A stretch of DNA of 60,335 nt, taken from contig JACPZA010000031.1 of NCBI GenBank assembly GCA_016195715.1, positions 1 through 60,335 on the forward strand, given 5' to 3'. Positions 1 through 8,571 of this stretch are shown here, one piece after another. Numbering within the stretch: position 1 is the stretch's first letter; every line of letters begins with the position of its first letter. The notes beneath the pieces are model-generated. The model was not told the DNA's origin and did not search any database. It worked only from the letters and a program-made list of their open reading frames with translations. Made by a program: the position numbers and the translations under genes. This DNA is from Candidatus Daviesbacteria bacterium. Its GTDB lineage: Bacteria; Patescibacteriota; Microgenomatia; Daviesbacterales; UBA10151.

Positions 1-720
1 ACTATTTATGCAATTTTAAAAATCATCAATACCAGAGAAAAAAATATCGCTACCATTGAAGATCCAGTTGAGTATGAAGTTGAGGGTATTAATCAGATTC
101 AAGTTAACCCCAAAACTAACCTAACGTTTGCAGATGGTTTGCGTTCAATTTTAAGACAAGATCCAGATGTAATTTTTGTTGGAGAGATTAGGGATGAAGA
201 AACAGCAGATATAGCTATTAATTCTGCAATGACTGGCCATCTAGTTTTATCAACACTACATACAAATGATGCAGCAACCGCTTTGCCAAGATTAATTGAT
301 ATGAAAGTTGAGCCTTTTTTAGTTGCCTCTACAGTTAATGTAATTATCGCGCAGAGGTTAGTCAGAAAAATTTGTGATAAATGTAAAGTTTCGCAAATAA
401 TTTCTAGGGTTGATTTAGCCAAACATATCAGTGATAGCTTAATTAAAAAATATTTAGGAGGAAAAAAAGAAATCAGAGCTTATCATGGAAAAGGTTGTTC
501 AGTTTGCCATCTCAGCGGTTACGTTGGTCGAGTTGGAATCTTTGAGATTTTAGAAATGAGCCCAAAAATAAAACAACTAATTACCGGAAAAGCGGATGCA
601 GATGTAATTAAAAATATGGCTATAAAAGAAGGTATGTTAACTATGCTAGAAGATGGTTTAGAAAAAGTTATTAATGGGGTAACTACTTTAGATGAGATTT
701 TAAGAGTCACCAAAAGTTAA
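1..720 (+). CDS. pilB: Type IV pilus assembly ATPase (PilB/GspE family), C-terminal part
   Basis: Hexameric cytoplasmic ATPase that powers pilus assembly. The frame is open from base 1, so the start lies outside the window; about 239 residues remain. Visible motifs are the Asp box ([16 protein letters not shown], residues about 54-69), the His box (TLHTND, about 87-92) and a zinc-type cysteine set, CxxC near residues 125-128 and CxxC near 166-169. The cysteine set is typical of PilB/GspE assembly ATPases and argues against a PilT retraction ATPase. pilC follows 13 bases downstream and prepilin genes after it, the usual order. The Walker A region is upstream of the window. Confidence 0.9.
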   Translation, partial: TIYAILKIINTREKNIATIEDPVEYEVEGINQIQVNPKTNLTFADGLRSILRQDPDVIFVGEIRDEETADIAINSAMTGHLVLSTLHTNDAATALPRLIDMKVEPFLVASTVNVIIAQRLVRKICDKCKVSQIISRVDLAKHISDSLIKKYLGGKKEIRAYHGKGCSVCHLSGYVGRVGIFEILEMSPKIKQLITGKADADVIKNMAIKEGMLTMLEDGLEKVINGVTTLDEILRVTKS

Positions 721-733
721 AATATATTTAAAA

Positions 734-1810
734 ATGAATTTAAATGCCCAAGTTCAAATTTTTAATAGAGTTACACTTCTAGATAAATTGCTTTTTACCA
801 AGCACTTAAGCTTAATGATTAAAAGTGGTATCCCTTTATCTGAGGCGGTTACCACAATTAAAGACCAAACAGAAAAAACTGTTTTTAAAAAAGTTTTGGA
901 TGGGGTTTTAAAACAGCTTCTAAACGGGCAATCTTTGGAAAAATCACTGGAAAAATTTCCTAAAGTATTTGATCCATTATATTTAAGTTTAATTAGAGTA
1001 GGTGAGGAGTCAGGGGAATTAGAAAAAAATTTAGATTATTTAAGCTTACAGCTTAAAAAAGATTATGAATTTAGAAAAAAAATTCAGGGAGCAATGCTTT
1101 ATCCAGCTATAGTTTTTAGTGCAACTGCAATAGTTGGGTTTAGCGTGAGCTTTTTTTTACTACCTCAACTGGCAACGCTTTTTGAATCCCTTGGTTCACA
1201 TTTACCGCTTTCTACTAGAATTTTACTATTTATTGCCAACACTATGAAGAGCGATGGAATTTTTATTGCAATCATTATTGCTGGTTTAACCATAGGCTTT
1301 AAAGTTTTAATTGAAACTTCAACATTCAAACCGATCTGGCATAAACTACTTTTAAAAATTCCAATTTTTGGACCATTTTTACAAAATGTTCAACTTGCAG
1401 AGTTTTGTCGTAATTTAGGAACGATGTTAAAAAGCGGGCTACCAATTAATCAAGCCTTAGATATTGAATATGATGCCACTACTAATTTAGTTTTTAAAGA
1501 ATATATTAATAAAATAAAAACTTCAGTTTCTAAGGGTCAATTTATCGAGGCTATTTTAGAAACCACAAAATATAAATATATTCCCCCTATTGTTGCCAAA
1601 ATGGTGGGAGTTGGTGAAAAAAGTGGCAAGTTGGATGAGACTTTGCTTTATTTAGGAGATTTTTTTGAAGAAGAAGTTGATGACACTACTAAAAATTTAT
1701 CGAGTATTTTAGAGCCAATTTTACTTTTAGTAATTGGTTTGGCTGTAGCTTTTGTAGCTATGGCTATAATCTCTCCAATTTATGATTTAACAAATAGTAT
1801 TAAAAGGTAG
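734..1810 (+). CDS. pilC: Type IV pilus inner-membrane platform protein PilC/GspF
   Basis: Polytopic inner-membrane protein that couples the assembly ATPase to pilin insertion. It is 358 residues long, slightly short for the family (about 400). Two T2SSF repeats are visible: the first begins LLFTKHLSLMIKSGIPLSEA (about 18-37) and the second QLAEFCRNLGTMLKSGLPIN (about 220-239). Hydrophobic helices follow each repeat near residues 120-145, 170-195 and 330-350. The stop is separated by one base from the next pilin gene, indicating co-transcription with the pilB-like gene upstream. Confidence 0.93.
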   Translation: MNLNAQVQIFNRVTLLDKLLFTKHLSLMIKSGIPLSEAVTTIKDQTEKTVFKKVLDGVLKQLLNGQSLEKSLEKFPKVFDPLYLSLIRVGEESGELEKNLDYLSLQLKKDYEFRKKIQGAMLYPAIVFSATAIVGFSVSFFLLPQLATLFESLGSHLPLSTRILLFIANTMKSDGIFIAIIIAGLTIGFKVLIETSTFKPIWHKLLLKIPIFGPFLQNVQLAEFCRNLGTMLKSGLPINQALDIEYDATTNLVFKEYINKIKTSVSKGQFIEAILETTKYKYIPPIVAKMVGVGEKSGKLDETLLYLGDFFEEEVDDTTKNLSSILEPILLLVIGLAVAFVAMAIISPIYDLTNSIKR

Positions 1811-1811
1811 T

Positions 1812-2261
1812 ATGCAAAAAGGATTTACCTTAATTGAGCTTCTTTTGGTAATTGCAATAATGAGCTTAATCTCAGCTTTATCGGTTGCTTTTTATGCTCG
1901 GTTTATCACTCAAAATGCCGTAGCTAATGCTCAAGATCAGCTAGTAGGAGATTTTAGAAAAGCTCAAATTTATGCTATGGAGGGTAAATTAAATAGCAAT
2001 TGGGGAGTCAATTTTACCTCTAATACTATAGTTTTATACCAAGGTAGTTCTTATGTTGGGAGGACTGCAGCTTTAGATGAGAATTTTTCTGTTAATTCTA
2101 ATATCTCCATGACCAACATGGGTGATATTAATTATGCTAGGGTTACTGGTATCCCAACTAACGGTGGGGCAGCTATCACCACATTAACAATCACCATTTC
2201 TGGCCCAAATAATATTTCGAAAACAGTAACTATCATTTCTCAAGGTACTGTCAGTAAATAG
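1812..2261 (+). CDS. Type IV prepilin / pseudopilin (GspH-like)
   Basis: Small pilin-like protein (149 residues) with a classic class III signal: a four-residue leader MQKG followed by FTLIELLLVIAIM, with Glu at mature position 5. The prepilin peptidase would cut after the Gly. The rest of the first 30 residues is one hydrophobic helix; the C-terminal part is rich in Thr, Ser and Asn, as in extracellular pilin domains. Length and position right after pilC suggest a minor pilin or GspH-like pseudopilin. Spacing to both neighbours is one base. Confidence 0.85.
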   Translation: MQKGFTLIELLLVIAIMSLISALSVAFYARFITQNAVANAQDQLVGDFRKAQIYAMEGKLNSNWGVNFTSNTIVLYQGSSYVGRTAALDENFSVNSNISMTNMGDINYARVTGIPTNGGAAITTLTITISGPNNISKTVTIISQGTVSK

Positions 2262-2262
2262 A

Positions 2263-4119
2263 ATGCCAAATTTTAAACATCAAATATTAAAAAGAATTAA
2301 AAATTACTTACACAGCCAGACGGGTTTTTCAGTGCTTGAGATAGTGCTAGCTGCAGCTGTGTTTGTTTATTTTGGATCAGCCGCAGCTGTAGTAGTTTTG
2401 CAAGGCTTAAATACAAACAGGCTTGGTAATGAACAAACTATTGCTACTCAGTATGCTACAGAAGGAATAGAAATTGCTAGATCAATAAAAAATAAATCTT
2501 TTGCAACTCTTGCATCTGCTCCTGTTGGAAACAATGGGGTAGTATTTAGTGGAGGAGTTTGGACTTTTTCTGGAACTAGTAATACCTTAGCTTCAGATTC
2601 TCGCTTTGTCAGAACAATTGTTGTCACGGCTGTCCAGCGAGATTCCGGTGGAAATGTTGTTTCATCTGGAGGAACTGATGATGCGAATACCAAGAAAGTT
2701 ACATCTACAGTTTCTTGGAATTTTAATTCTGCCAGAGCGGACTCAGTTATTTTATCAGAGTATTTTACTAACTGGAAATCTCAAAAAGGTGGAATGATCG
2801 TTTATGGTGATGGGGGAACTACAACTGATGCAGTTAAATACCGAATCTTTGATGCTTCAGCTAATACTTGGGGGACTGCAACTGCAGCTTTTGATGTAGA
2901 TGGAGCAACCACTAATAAAGCTTTGCGGGCAATTCGGATGTATTCTTCCAAGACCAGAAATGAAAAAATCGCTCTAACTCGTCATTATAATGGAACAGCC
3001 CAATTTATTTATGCTACGGTTTGGAATGGTACTTCTTGGGGTACTCCCACCCAACTTTCAACCTGGACAGCTACTACATTTTTGGATGTTTTGAATTTTG
3101 ATGGCACTTACTTAAATGATGGAACATTTATGGTAATTTACTCTGATAATACAGTCATCCCTAAGTATAGAATCTGGAACGGTTCAACATGGGCAGCACA
3201 AGCATCTTTAACTACTTTAGGTACCAGCCAAATCCCCAATTATATTGTTGCCCAAGCTCGCTCAGCTACAAACGAAGTTATGGCGGCTTTTTTTACTCAA
3301 GGGTCTTCAGCAACAGCTGCTAATACAATTACTCAGTATTGGAGTGGCTCGGCTTGGTCTGCCATCACTACCCACTCGGCCGTTTCTATCACCAATACCA
3401 AACGCTATGTTGATTTTGAGTGGAGTCTTAATACCCCAACAACAGGTATACTAATTTACGCTGATTCAACCACTGATAAAACTTTGGTTGCCAGAGTTTT
3501 TGTTGCTAATGGAACAGGCGGAGGAAGTTGGGGAACCGCAGTTAATGATGGAACAGCCCAGACAAACAATTTAGGGGCGATGAATATTGAGCCTAGGCCA
3601 GGAGCTAGCGAGTTTCATGCTTGTAATAAAGACTCAGCAGTTACACCAACTATAGTTTGCCGCAAAATCACTTTTTCAGGAAACGTTCCAACTTTTTCCG
3701 CTCCCACCAACCCGATTATCGCCTCAGCTACAGATACAGGTATTCAAAGAAGCTTTGATATTGATTGGGAAAGTATTTCAGGAGATCCGATGCTTGCTGT
3801 TTACTCTGATAACACCGCAGCACCAAAGTTTAAAAAATATACCGCTTCAACTAGTACTTGGGATTCAGCAGCAACTACTATTTCAACCACTGGTTTTACG
3901 CCAGGGGTGTTTAAAGCTATTAGGATTGTTCCCCAAGACCAAGGGGATGATATGATCGCTCTGATGTCAGATGCTAATTTAGATGTTTATAGCATTTTTT
4001 GGCAAGGTTCAGCTAATGCTATGTATACAACCCCTGCGTCCAAAACGATCAATCAACATGGAATTAATGGTTCAGCCACAACTGAATTTTGGTTTGATTT
4101 TACATGGGATAAATTTTAA
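2263..4119 (+). CDS. Very large prepilin-like protein with a repeated beta-rich passenger
   Basis: This 618-residue protein begins with a prepilin-type signal: a basic leader ending in QTG, then FSVLEIVLAAAVFVYFG with Glu at mature position 5. It is three to four times longer than a normal pilin. The passenger carries recurring units in which 'YSDNT..PK(Y/F)' precedes a 'WNGS(T/S)W' type turn, seen near residues 280-310 and 510-530, with looser copies such as IYATVWNGTSWG and ITQYWSGSAWS. This pattern suggests a beta-propeller or stacked beta fold. In the operon it is flanked by normal-sized prepilins. I infer a tip-located minor pilin with an adhesive or sensing domain; the fold and ligand are not established. 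Confidence 0.78.
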   Translation: MPNFKHQILKRIKNYLHSQTGFSVLEIVLAAAVFVYFGSAAAVVVLQGLNTNRLGNEQTIATQYATEGIEIARSIKNKSFATLASAPVGNNGVVFSGGVWTFSGTSNTLASDSRFVRTIVVTAVQRDSGGNVVSSGGTDDANTKKVTSTVSWNFNSARADSVILSEYFTNWKSQKGGMIVYGDGGTTTDAVKYRIFDASANTWGTATAAFDVDGATTNKALRAIRMYSSKTRNEKIALTRHYNGTAQFIYATVWNGTSWGTPTQLSTWTATTFLDVLNFDGTYLNDGTFMVIYSDNTVIPKYRIWNGSTWAAQASLTTLGTSQIPNYIVAQARSATNEVMAAFFTQGSSATAANTITQYWSGSAWSAITTHSAVSITNTKRYVDFEWSLNTPTTGILIYADSTTDKTLVARVFVANGTGGGSWGTAVNDGTAQTNNLGAMNIEPRPGASEFHACNKDSAVTPTIVCRKITFSGNVPTFSAPTNPIIASATDTGIQRSFDIDWESISGDPMLAVYSDNTAAPKFKKYTASTSTWDSAATTISTTGFTPGVFKAIRIVPQDQGDDMIALMSDANLDVYSIFWQGSANAMYTTPASKTINQHGINGSATTEFWFDFTWDKF

Positions 4120-4128
4120 AAATTAACA

Positions 4129-4698
4129 ATGCTAAATTATAAATTACAAATAAAAAAGCTTATTCTCAACTCTCAACTCTTAACTCTGAACTCAAAGGGT
4201 TTTACTTATATTGAGGCAATTTTATATATTGCTATTGTTACACTTATGATGAATGCTCTAGTTTCTTTTGCTTGGAATATTATCAACAACAACGCTAGAT
4301 CTAGTACCCAACAAGAAATTTCATCGCAAGGCAGGTATGTCTCTGAAAGAATATTATATGAAATTAGAAACGCTTCAGATTTAAATGCTGGTACCTCAAC
4401 TTTTGGAACAAACCCAGGGACTTTATCTTTGGCAGAAACAGTTTCTGCAAATAATCCAACAATTATTACAGTTACCTCTGGTAAAGCTACAATTAAATTA
4501 GGAGCAGCTACAGCTGTAAATTTAAACTCAAATGATACAACAGTAACAAATTTAGTTTTTACCAATAATACTTCTGCTGATAATAAAACTAAAAATATTA
4601 GCTTTACATTAACTTTACAATCAAACACTACAAGTAATAGAGCAGATTACATAGGTTCAATTACAATTCAATCAACAGGAGAAATTAGGAGTAATTAA
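4129..4698 (+). CDS. Minor prepilin
   Basis: A 189-residue pilin-like protein. The leader is long (about 24 residues, ending LNSKG) and is followed by FTYIEAILYIAIVTLMMNAL, with Glu at mature position 5 and a hydrophobic helix. The remainder is Thr/Asn/Ser-rich, consistent with an exported beta-rich head. Its stop codon overlaps the next gene's start (TAATG), so the two are translationally coupled. Probably a PilV/PilW-like minor pilin; the exact class cannot be told from sequence alone. Confidence 0.8.
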   Translation: MLNYKLQIKKLILNSQLLTLNSKGFTYIEAILYIAIVTLMMNALVSFAWNIINNNARSSTQQEISSQGRYVSERILYEIRNASDLNAGTSTFGTNPGTLSLAETVSANNPTIITVTSGKATIKLGAATAVNLNSNDTTVTNLVFTNNTSADNKTKNISFTLTLQSNTTSNRADYIGSITIQSTGEIRSN

Positions 4699-5093
4699 TG
4701 TTAAATAAAAAAGGATATATTGCACTTTCTATGGTTTTAATATTAACTGCAGTTGTGATTGCTATCTCTGTAACAGTTGCACTTTTATCTATAGGTGAAG
4801 GACAATCTGCCTTAGCTTTATCAAAAGGGGAAGATGCTTTAACTTTTGCAGAAGGTTGTGCTGAGGATGCACTTTTAAAATCCAGAAATAGTACTTCTTA
4901 TAGTGGAGGAACTATTGGAAGACCTGGAACTGAAGGGACCTGCAGCGTGACTGTTTCTAAAGCTGGAAGTACATGGACAATTACTTCAACAACAAATGCT
5001 GCCTCCCCAGCTTACAAAAGAACTATCCAAAATACAGTTACTCAAAATGGTTATGGTGTCACAATTAATGCAGGTGGTTGGAAAGAGCAATAG
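4698..5093 (+). CDS. PilX-like minor pilin
   Basis: A 131-residue exported protein starting MLNKKG then YIALSMVLILTAVVIAISV. The Gly cleavage site and hydrophobic helix are present, but the usual Glu at mature position 5 is replaced (Ser), as in PilX/GspK-like minor components. It contains two cysteines at 'EGCAEDA' and 'GTCSVTV' (residues about 54 and 77) that could form a disulphide outside the cell. The start overlaps the previous stop and the end overlaps the likely start of the next gene. Confidence 0.7.
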   Translation: MLNKKGYIALSMVLILTAVVIAISVTVALLSIGEGQSALALSKGEDALTFAEGCAEDALLKSRNSTSYSGGTIGRPGTEGTCSVTVSKAGSTWTITSTTNAASPAYKRTIQNTVTQNGYGVTINAGGWKEQ

Positions 5094-6831
5094 ATTAAAA
5101 ATATTAATACTTATTATTATAGGTTTTTTAACCTATCTAAACTCTTTTCACAATTTATTTGTTTGGGATGATAGTCACTTTATAATTCAAAATATATTTG
5201 TTCATTCTTTAAGTTATATCCCACAAATTTTTACCTCTAATACTATAGCCGGCGCAGGCGCGACCAGTGATTATTATAGACCCCTGACGAGTTTATCTTT
5301 TGCAATTGACTATCATTTTTGGGGTAATAATGTTTTAGGCTATCACCTAACTAATACCTTTTTACATATAGCTTCTGGGATAATTTTGTTTTTGTTTTTG
5401 CTGAGAATAAAATTTAATAAAACTCTAAGCTTTTGGGTCTCAGCTATTTTTTTAGTCCATCCAGTCCAAACTGAAGCCGTTACTTATTTAAGTTCAAGAG
5501 GAGATTCGTTCTATTCGCTGCTTTTTTTAATTTCTTTATATTTATTTTCCAGCACAATTTACCTTCGAAAAACTACCATTCCTAAAATAGCTTTACTTTT
5601 TTTATCAATACTTTCTTTTGGTTTAAGCATTATAGCTAAAGAAACAGCTTTGGCGCTAACTCCAATTTATATTGGTGTTTTGTTTTTATATAAACTCCAA
5701 AATAATTTATCCCTTACATCCCTTCATCAAAAATATAGGAATCAAATTATTACCATCATGTTTATTTTTTTGCTTACCATAATTTATGTCATCATCCGAA
5801 TCAATTATTTATCATTCCATAATTTTTTCAACTTCACTGGTTTTGATGATATTTATACCCGCAGTTTGTTAGTCAGGTTTTATACTTTTTGTAAAGTTTT
5901 TTTTACTTATTTACAACTTTTAATTTATCCCTATCCACTTTATCTGGAAAGATCCACCACTTTTGTATTAAGTCCAATCTCACCATTTGTTGTCTCGGCA
6001 ATTTTAGTTTTTTTAATAGTTTTCTTTTTAGGGATACTTGAGATTAAGCAAAAAAAGCAAGCCTGGATTTTATTTGGATTGGTTTGGTTTGTGAGCCATA
6101 TACTACCTGCTTCCGGAATTATCCCGATAACTGGAACTCATCATGAAAATTGGCTTTATATGCCTTTGGTTGGATTTTTAATTACTACATTTTCAATTGC
6201 AAAATTTATTTTCCCAAAAGTAGTTTTGCCTAAATACAAAAAAATATTAACTTTTTTTGCGCTCGGGGTAGTAATTATTTTTATGTATATGACAATGCTT
6301 CAAAATACTAAATGGAAAGATAATATTACTTATTATGAACATAATTTAAAATTTGTTGATAGCGCCAGGGTTAATCTCAATTTAGGAAATGCTTATTTAG
6401 GTGCAAATATGGATGATAAAGCCTTAATTCATCTTAAAAAAGCTATCCAGATAAAAGATATTTATCCTCAAACCCATTACAACTTAGGAAAACTTTATCA
6501 AAAACAAGGCCAAGATGATCTAGCAGAAAAAGAGTATTTTAGTAGTTTAAGATTAGATCCAGATTTTATCTTTGCATATACTGCACTTATTAATCTTTAT
6601 TTAAAAGACCAAAAGTTTGATAGAGCTTTGCCGCTAGTGCAAACAATCCTTAAAATTTATCCTTTTGATGTGAGTATTAATTTACTACTCGCCAGTGTAG
6701 AAAATAGGTTAGGAAACACTGATTTAGCAAATCAGCAAATAGCCAAAATATCTACTTCAGATCCAAAAATTAATAATTTAATTACCCAAATCAAGCTCAA
6801 ACAAGATGATCTGACTTCTTATGTAAAGTAA
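5068..6831 (+). CDS. Membrane glycosyltransferase-like protein with C-terminal TPR repeats (TMTC/PMT-like)
   Basis: Predicted polytopic membrane protein of about 587 residues. After one N-terminal helix comes an acidic loop FVWDDSHF, characteristic of GT-C type mannosyltransferase-like proteins, then 'YYRPLTSLSFAIDY' and about ten hydrophobic helices. The last third is soluble, with TPR units (for example 'VNLNLGNAYLGANMDDKALIHL'-like and the adjacent 'THYNLGKLYQKQG' units). This layout matches bacterial TMTC-like proteins thought to O-glycosylate exported proteins. The frame extends upstream to 4996, but the ATG at 5068 puts the first membrane helix near the N-terminus and shortens the overlap with the pilin gene to 26 bases. 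Its place between pilin genes suggests pilin glycosylation (inference). Confidence 0.7.
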   Translation: MQVVGKSNRLKILILIIIGFLTYLNSFHNLFVWDDSHFIIQNIFVHSLSYIPQIFTSNTIAGAGATSDYYRPLTSLSFAIDYHFWGNNVLGYHLTNTFLHIASGIILFLFLLRIKFNKTLSFWVSAIFLVHPVQTEAVTYLSSRGDSFYSLLFLISLYLFSSTIYLRKTTIPKIALLFLSILSFGLSIIAKETALALTPIYIGVLFLYKLQNNLSLTSLHQKYRNQIITIMFIFLLTIIYVIIRINYLSFHNFFNFTGFDDIYTRSLLVRFYTFCKVFFTYLQLLIYPYPLYLERSTTFVLSPISPFVVSAILVFLIVFFLGILEIKQKKQAWILFGLVWFVSHILPASGIIPITGTHHENWLYMPLVGFLITTFSIAKFIFPKVVLPKYKKILTFFALGVVIIFMYMTMLQNTKWKDNITYYEHNLKFVDSARVNLNLGNAYLGANMDDKALIHLKKAIQIKDIYPQTHYNLGKLYQKQGQDDLAEKEYFSSLRLDPDFIFAYTALINLYLKDQKFDRALPLVQTILKIYPFDVSINLLLASVENRLGNTDLANQQIAKISTSDPKINNLITQIKLKQDDLTSYVK

Positions 6832-6843
6832 TAAAGATCCATC

Positions 6844-6872
6844 TTGACACAAACCTAGATTTAAATTAACCT
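6844..6872 (+). promoter_or_regulatory. Probable promoter of the major pilin gene
   Basis: A perfect -35 box TTGACA (6844-6849) is followed after 17 bases by TAACCT (6867-6872). The predicted transcription start is about 13 bases before the ATG at 6892. This would let the pilin at 6892 be transcribed separately from the upstream operon. Confidence 0.45.
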
Positions 6873-6891
6873 AAATTTAGAGTATTTTTTT

Positions 6892-7401
6892 ATGTTAAAA
6901 GCTGCCCAAAAGCTTTCTATTTATTTTAAAAAAGGTCGTGGTTTTACCTTAATTGAGCTTTTGGTGGTTATTTCTATAGTTATTGCTTTGGCTGTGGTGG
7001 TTTTTTCTGCTTTAAATCCTGGTCAAAGATTGAAAGACTCAAGAGATGCCAGACGAACTGCTGATGTAGATTCAATTCTAACCTCTATTCATCAATACAT
7101 AGTTGATAATAAAGGATCAAATCCAACTGGACTTTCCACTCTTGAACAACAATTAGGTACAGCAGCAAGTGCTTGTGCAATCGCGACAGGAGGTTGTAAT
7201 GTTACAGCTGCTGCATGTTTAGATTTAAGTACAGTTCTTGCAAAATATCTTAAGTCAATGCCGACGGATCCGCTAGCTGGTACTGCAGGAAAAACTAACT
7301 ATTCTGCAATCCAAGACAGTAATGGTTTAGTGACAATTAGAGCATGCGCAACTGGTACAGGCACTACAGAAGGTACTGCTAATATCTCTGCTTCAAGATA
7401 A
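6892..7401 (+). CDS. pilA: Type IV pilin, probable major subunit (PilA/GspG-like)
   Basis: A 169-residue prepilin: basic leader ending KKGRG, then FTLIELLVVISIVIALAVVV with Glu at mature position 5. It is followed by 'LNPGQRLKDSRDARRTADVDSI', a form typical of GspG/major-pilin N-termini in Patescibacteria. Three cysteines cluster near residues 97-112 and another lies close to the C-terminus, so disulphides are possible. It has its own promoter and is set apart from the minor pilins, which fits a highly expressed subunit. The assignment as major subunit is inferred. Confidence 0.8.
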   Translation: MLKAAQKLSIYFKKGRGFTLIELLVVISIVIALAVVVFSALNPGQRLKDSRDARRTADVDSILTSIHQYIVDNKGSNPTGLSTLEQQLGTAASACAIATGGCNVTAAACLDLSTVLAKYLKSMPTDPLAGTAGKTNYSAIQDSNGLVTIRACATGTGTTEGTANISASR

Positions 7402-7443
7402 ATTTTAAAGTTTATCTTGAAACTACACAGTTTAAAAAGAAGT

Positions 7444-7452
7444 TGCTACAAT
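7444..7452 (+). promoter_or_regulatory. Extended -10 promoter element
   Basis: TGCTACAAT (TGn plus TACAAT at 7447-7452) lies 16 bases before the ATG at 7469. No convincing -35 box is visible. An extended -10 can work without one. Confidence 0.35.
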
Positions 7453-7468
7453 TAAATAGACTATTTTT

Positions 7469-8569
7469 ATGGCAATTTTTTCATCTGAGAAAGTCATAGT
7501 TTACTTAAAAAATAAATCTATTGAATTTTATAAAGAAGGGGTCGGCGAGAAAGCTTGGTTGGAGTTTCCAGATAATATAATTTCTGACCAAGAGATTAAG
7601 GATCAATCTTCACTTGAGAAATTAATCTTTGAATTTTTAGAGAAAACTGGTTTAGAAAAACAGCAAGCTTTAATTATTTTATCTGATGAGCTTTCTTTTC
7701 AAAAGATAGTCCCAGCAACAGACAGTGAAAATGAGCAGTTTGAGGTTAAAAAGTTTTTAGAGCAGATTCCATTTGAGGCGCCAACTATTGCCACTTTGTT
7801 AGTTAGATCAGATACGCAGTTAGATATTTTTGCAGCAAATAAAAATCTTTTTTTTGGGATAAAAAATATTTTAGAGAAATATGGCTGGCAAGTAGTTGCG
7901 GTTGTGCCTTCTGCAATTTATGAAAATTTATCTAAAGATAGCTTAAAACCAGAAGAGGTAGTTAGAGCTTTAAATGATAAAAAACTTATAAAAAAGAGCA
8001 ATTTTTTAACTGAAACAAACTCAAGCCAGCTTACTATAAAGACCCCTCAAACAGCTTCTCTTTTAACTATTGTATTGGTATTCATTTTAGCTGGTATTTT
8101 AGGATTTCTAAGCTTAAAATTTAATCTTTTATCCAAGTTGCCACTTTTTAAAAGTAGTCATCAAGGCATCCCTCAAGATAAAGTACAAGAAACCTCTAGC
8201 TCGGGACAAAATAAAAATGCTTCTTCGGAATCAACCCAAAGCAGTAGCTTAAGTGCTAAGCCAAATACTAGTTTTGATAAACAGCAAGCCAAAGTCCAAA
8301 TTTTAAATGGTAGTGGAGTTTTTGGTCAGGCTACTAAGCTCAAAGATAAAATAGCTGAATTGGATTATAAAAATATCCAAACTGGCAATGCTACTAGCTC
8401 TTCTCAGCAGGAAACTACAATAACCTATACCGCTTTAGTTTCTACCCAAATTAGAGACGAATTAAATAATCTTTTAAATTCATTATTTGAAAAAGTAATA
8501 ATAAGTGAGGGAAGTTTAGATAGTTATGATATCTTGATAACCACTGGTCAATCAAAAGCCCCACTTTAA
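7469..8569 (+). CDS. Membrane protein with C-terminal LytR_C domain, pilus locus
   Basis: This 366-residue protein has a cytoplasmic N-terminal half (about 1-190) with weak resemblance to PilM/GspL-type actin-like folds ('EKVIVYLKNKSIEFYKEG', then 'QALIILSDELSFQKIVP'). One membrane helix follows at about 194-214 (LLTIVLVFILAGILGFLSL), then a Ser/Gln-rich linker and a C-terminal domain beginning 'AKVQILNGSGVFGQATKLKDKI' that matches the LytR_C family. Its position after the pilin gene suggests a pilus-alignment or cell-wall linking role. I do not recognise an enzymatic site. Confidence 0.65.
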   Translation: MAIFSSEKVIVYLKNKSIEFYKEGVGEKAWLEFPDNIISDQEIKDQSSLEKLIFEFLEKTGLEKQQALIILSDELSFQKIVPATDSENEQFEVKKFLEQIPFEAPTIATLLVRSDTQLDIFAANKNLFFGIKNILEKYGWQVVAVVPSAIYENLSKDSLKPEEVVRALNDKKLIKKSNFLTETNSSQLTIKTPQTASLLTIVLVFILAGILGFLSLKFNLLSKLPLFKSSHQGIPQDKVQETSSSGQNKNASSESTQSSSLSAKPNTSFDKQQAKVQILNGSGVFGQATKLKDKIAELDYKNIQTGNATSSSQQETTITYTALVSTQIRDELNNLLNSLFEKVIISEGSLDSYDILITTGQSKAPL

Positions 8570-8571
8570 AA

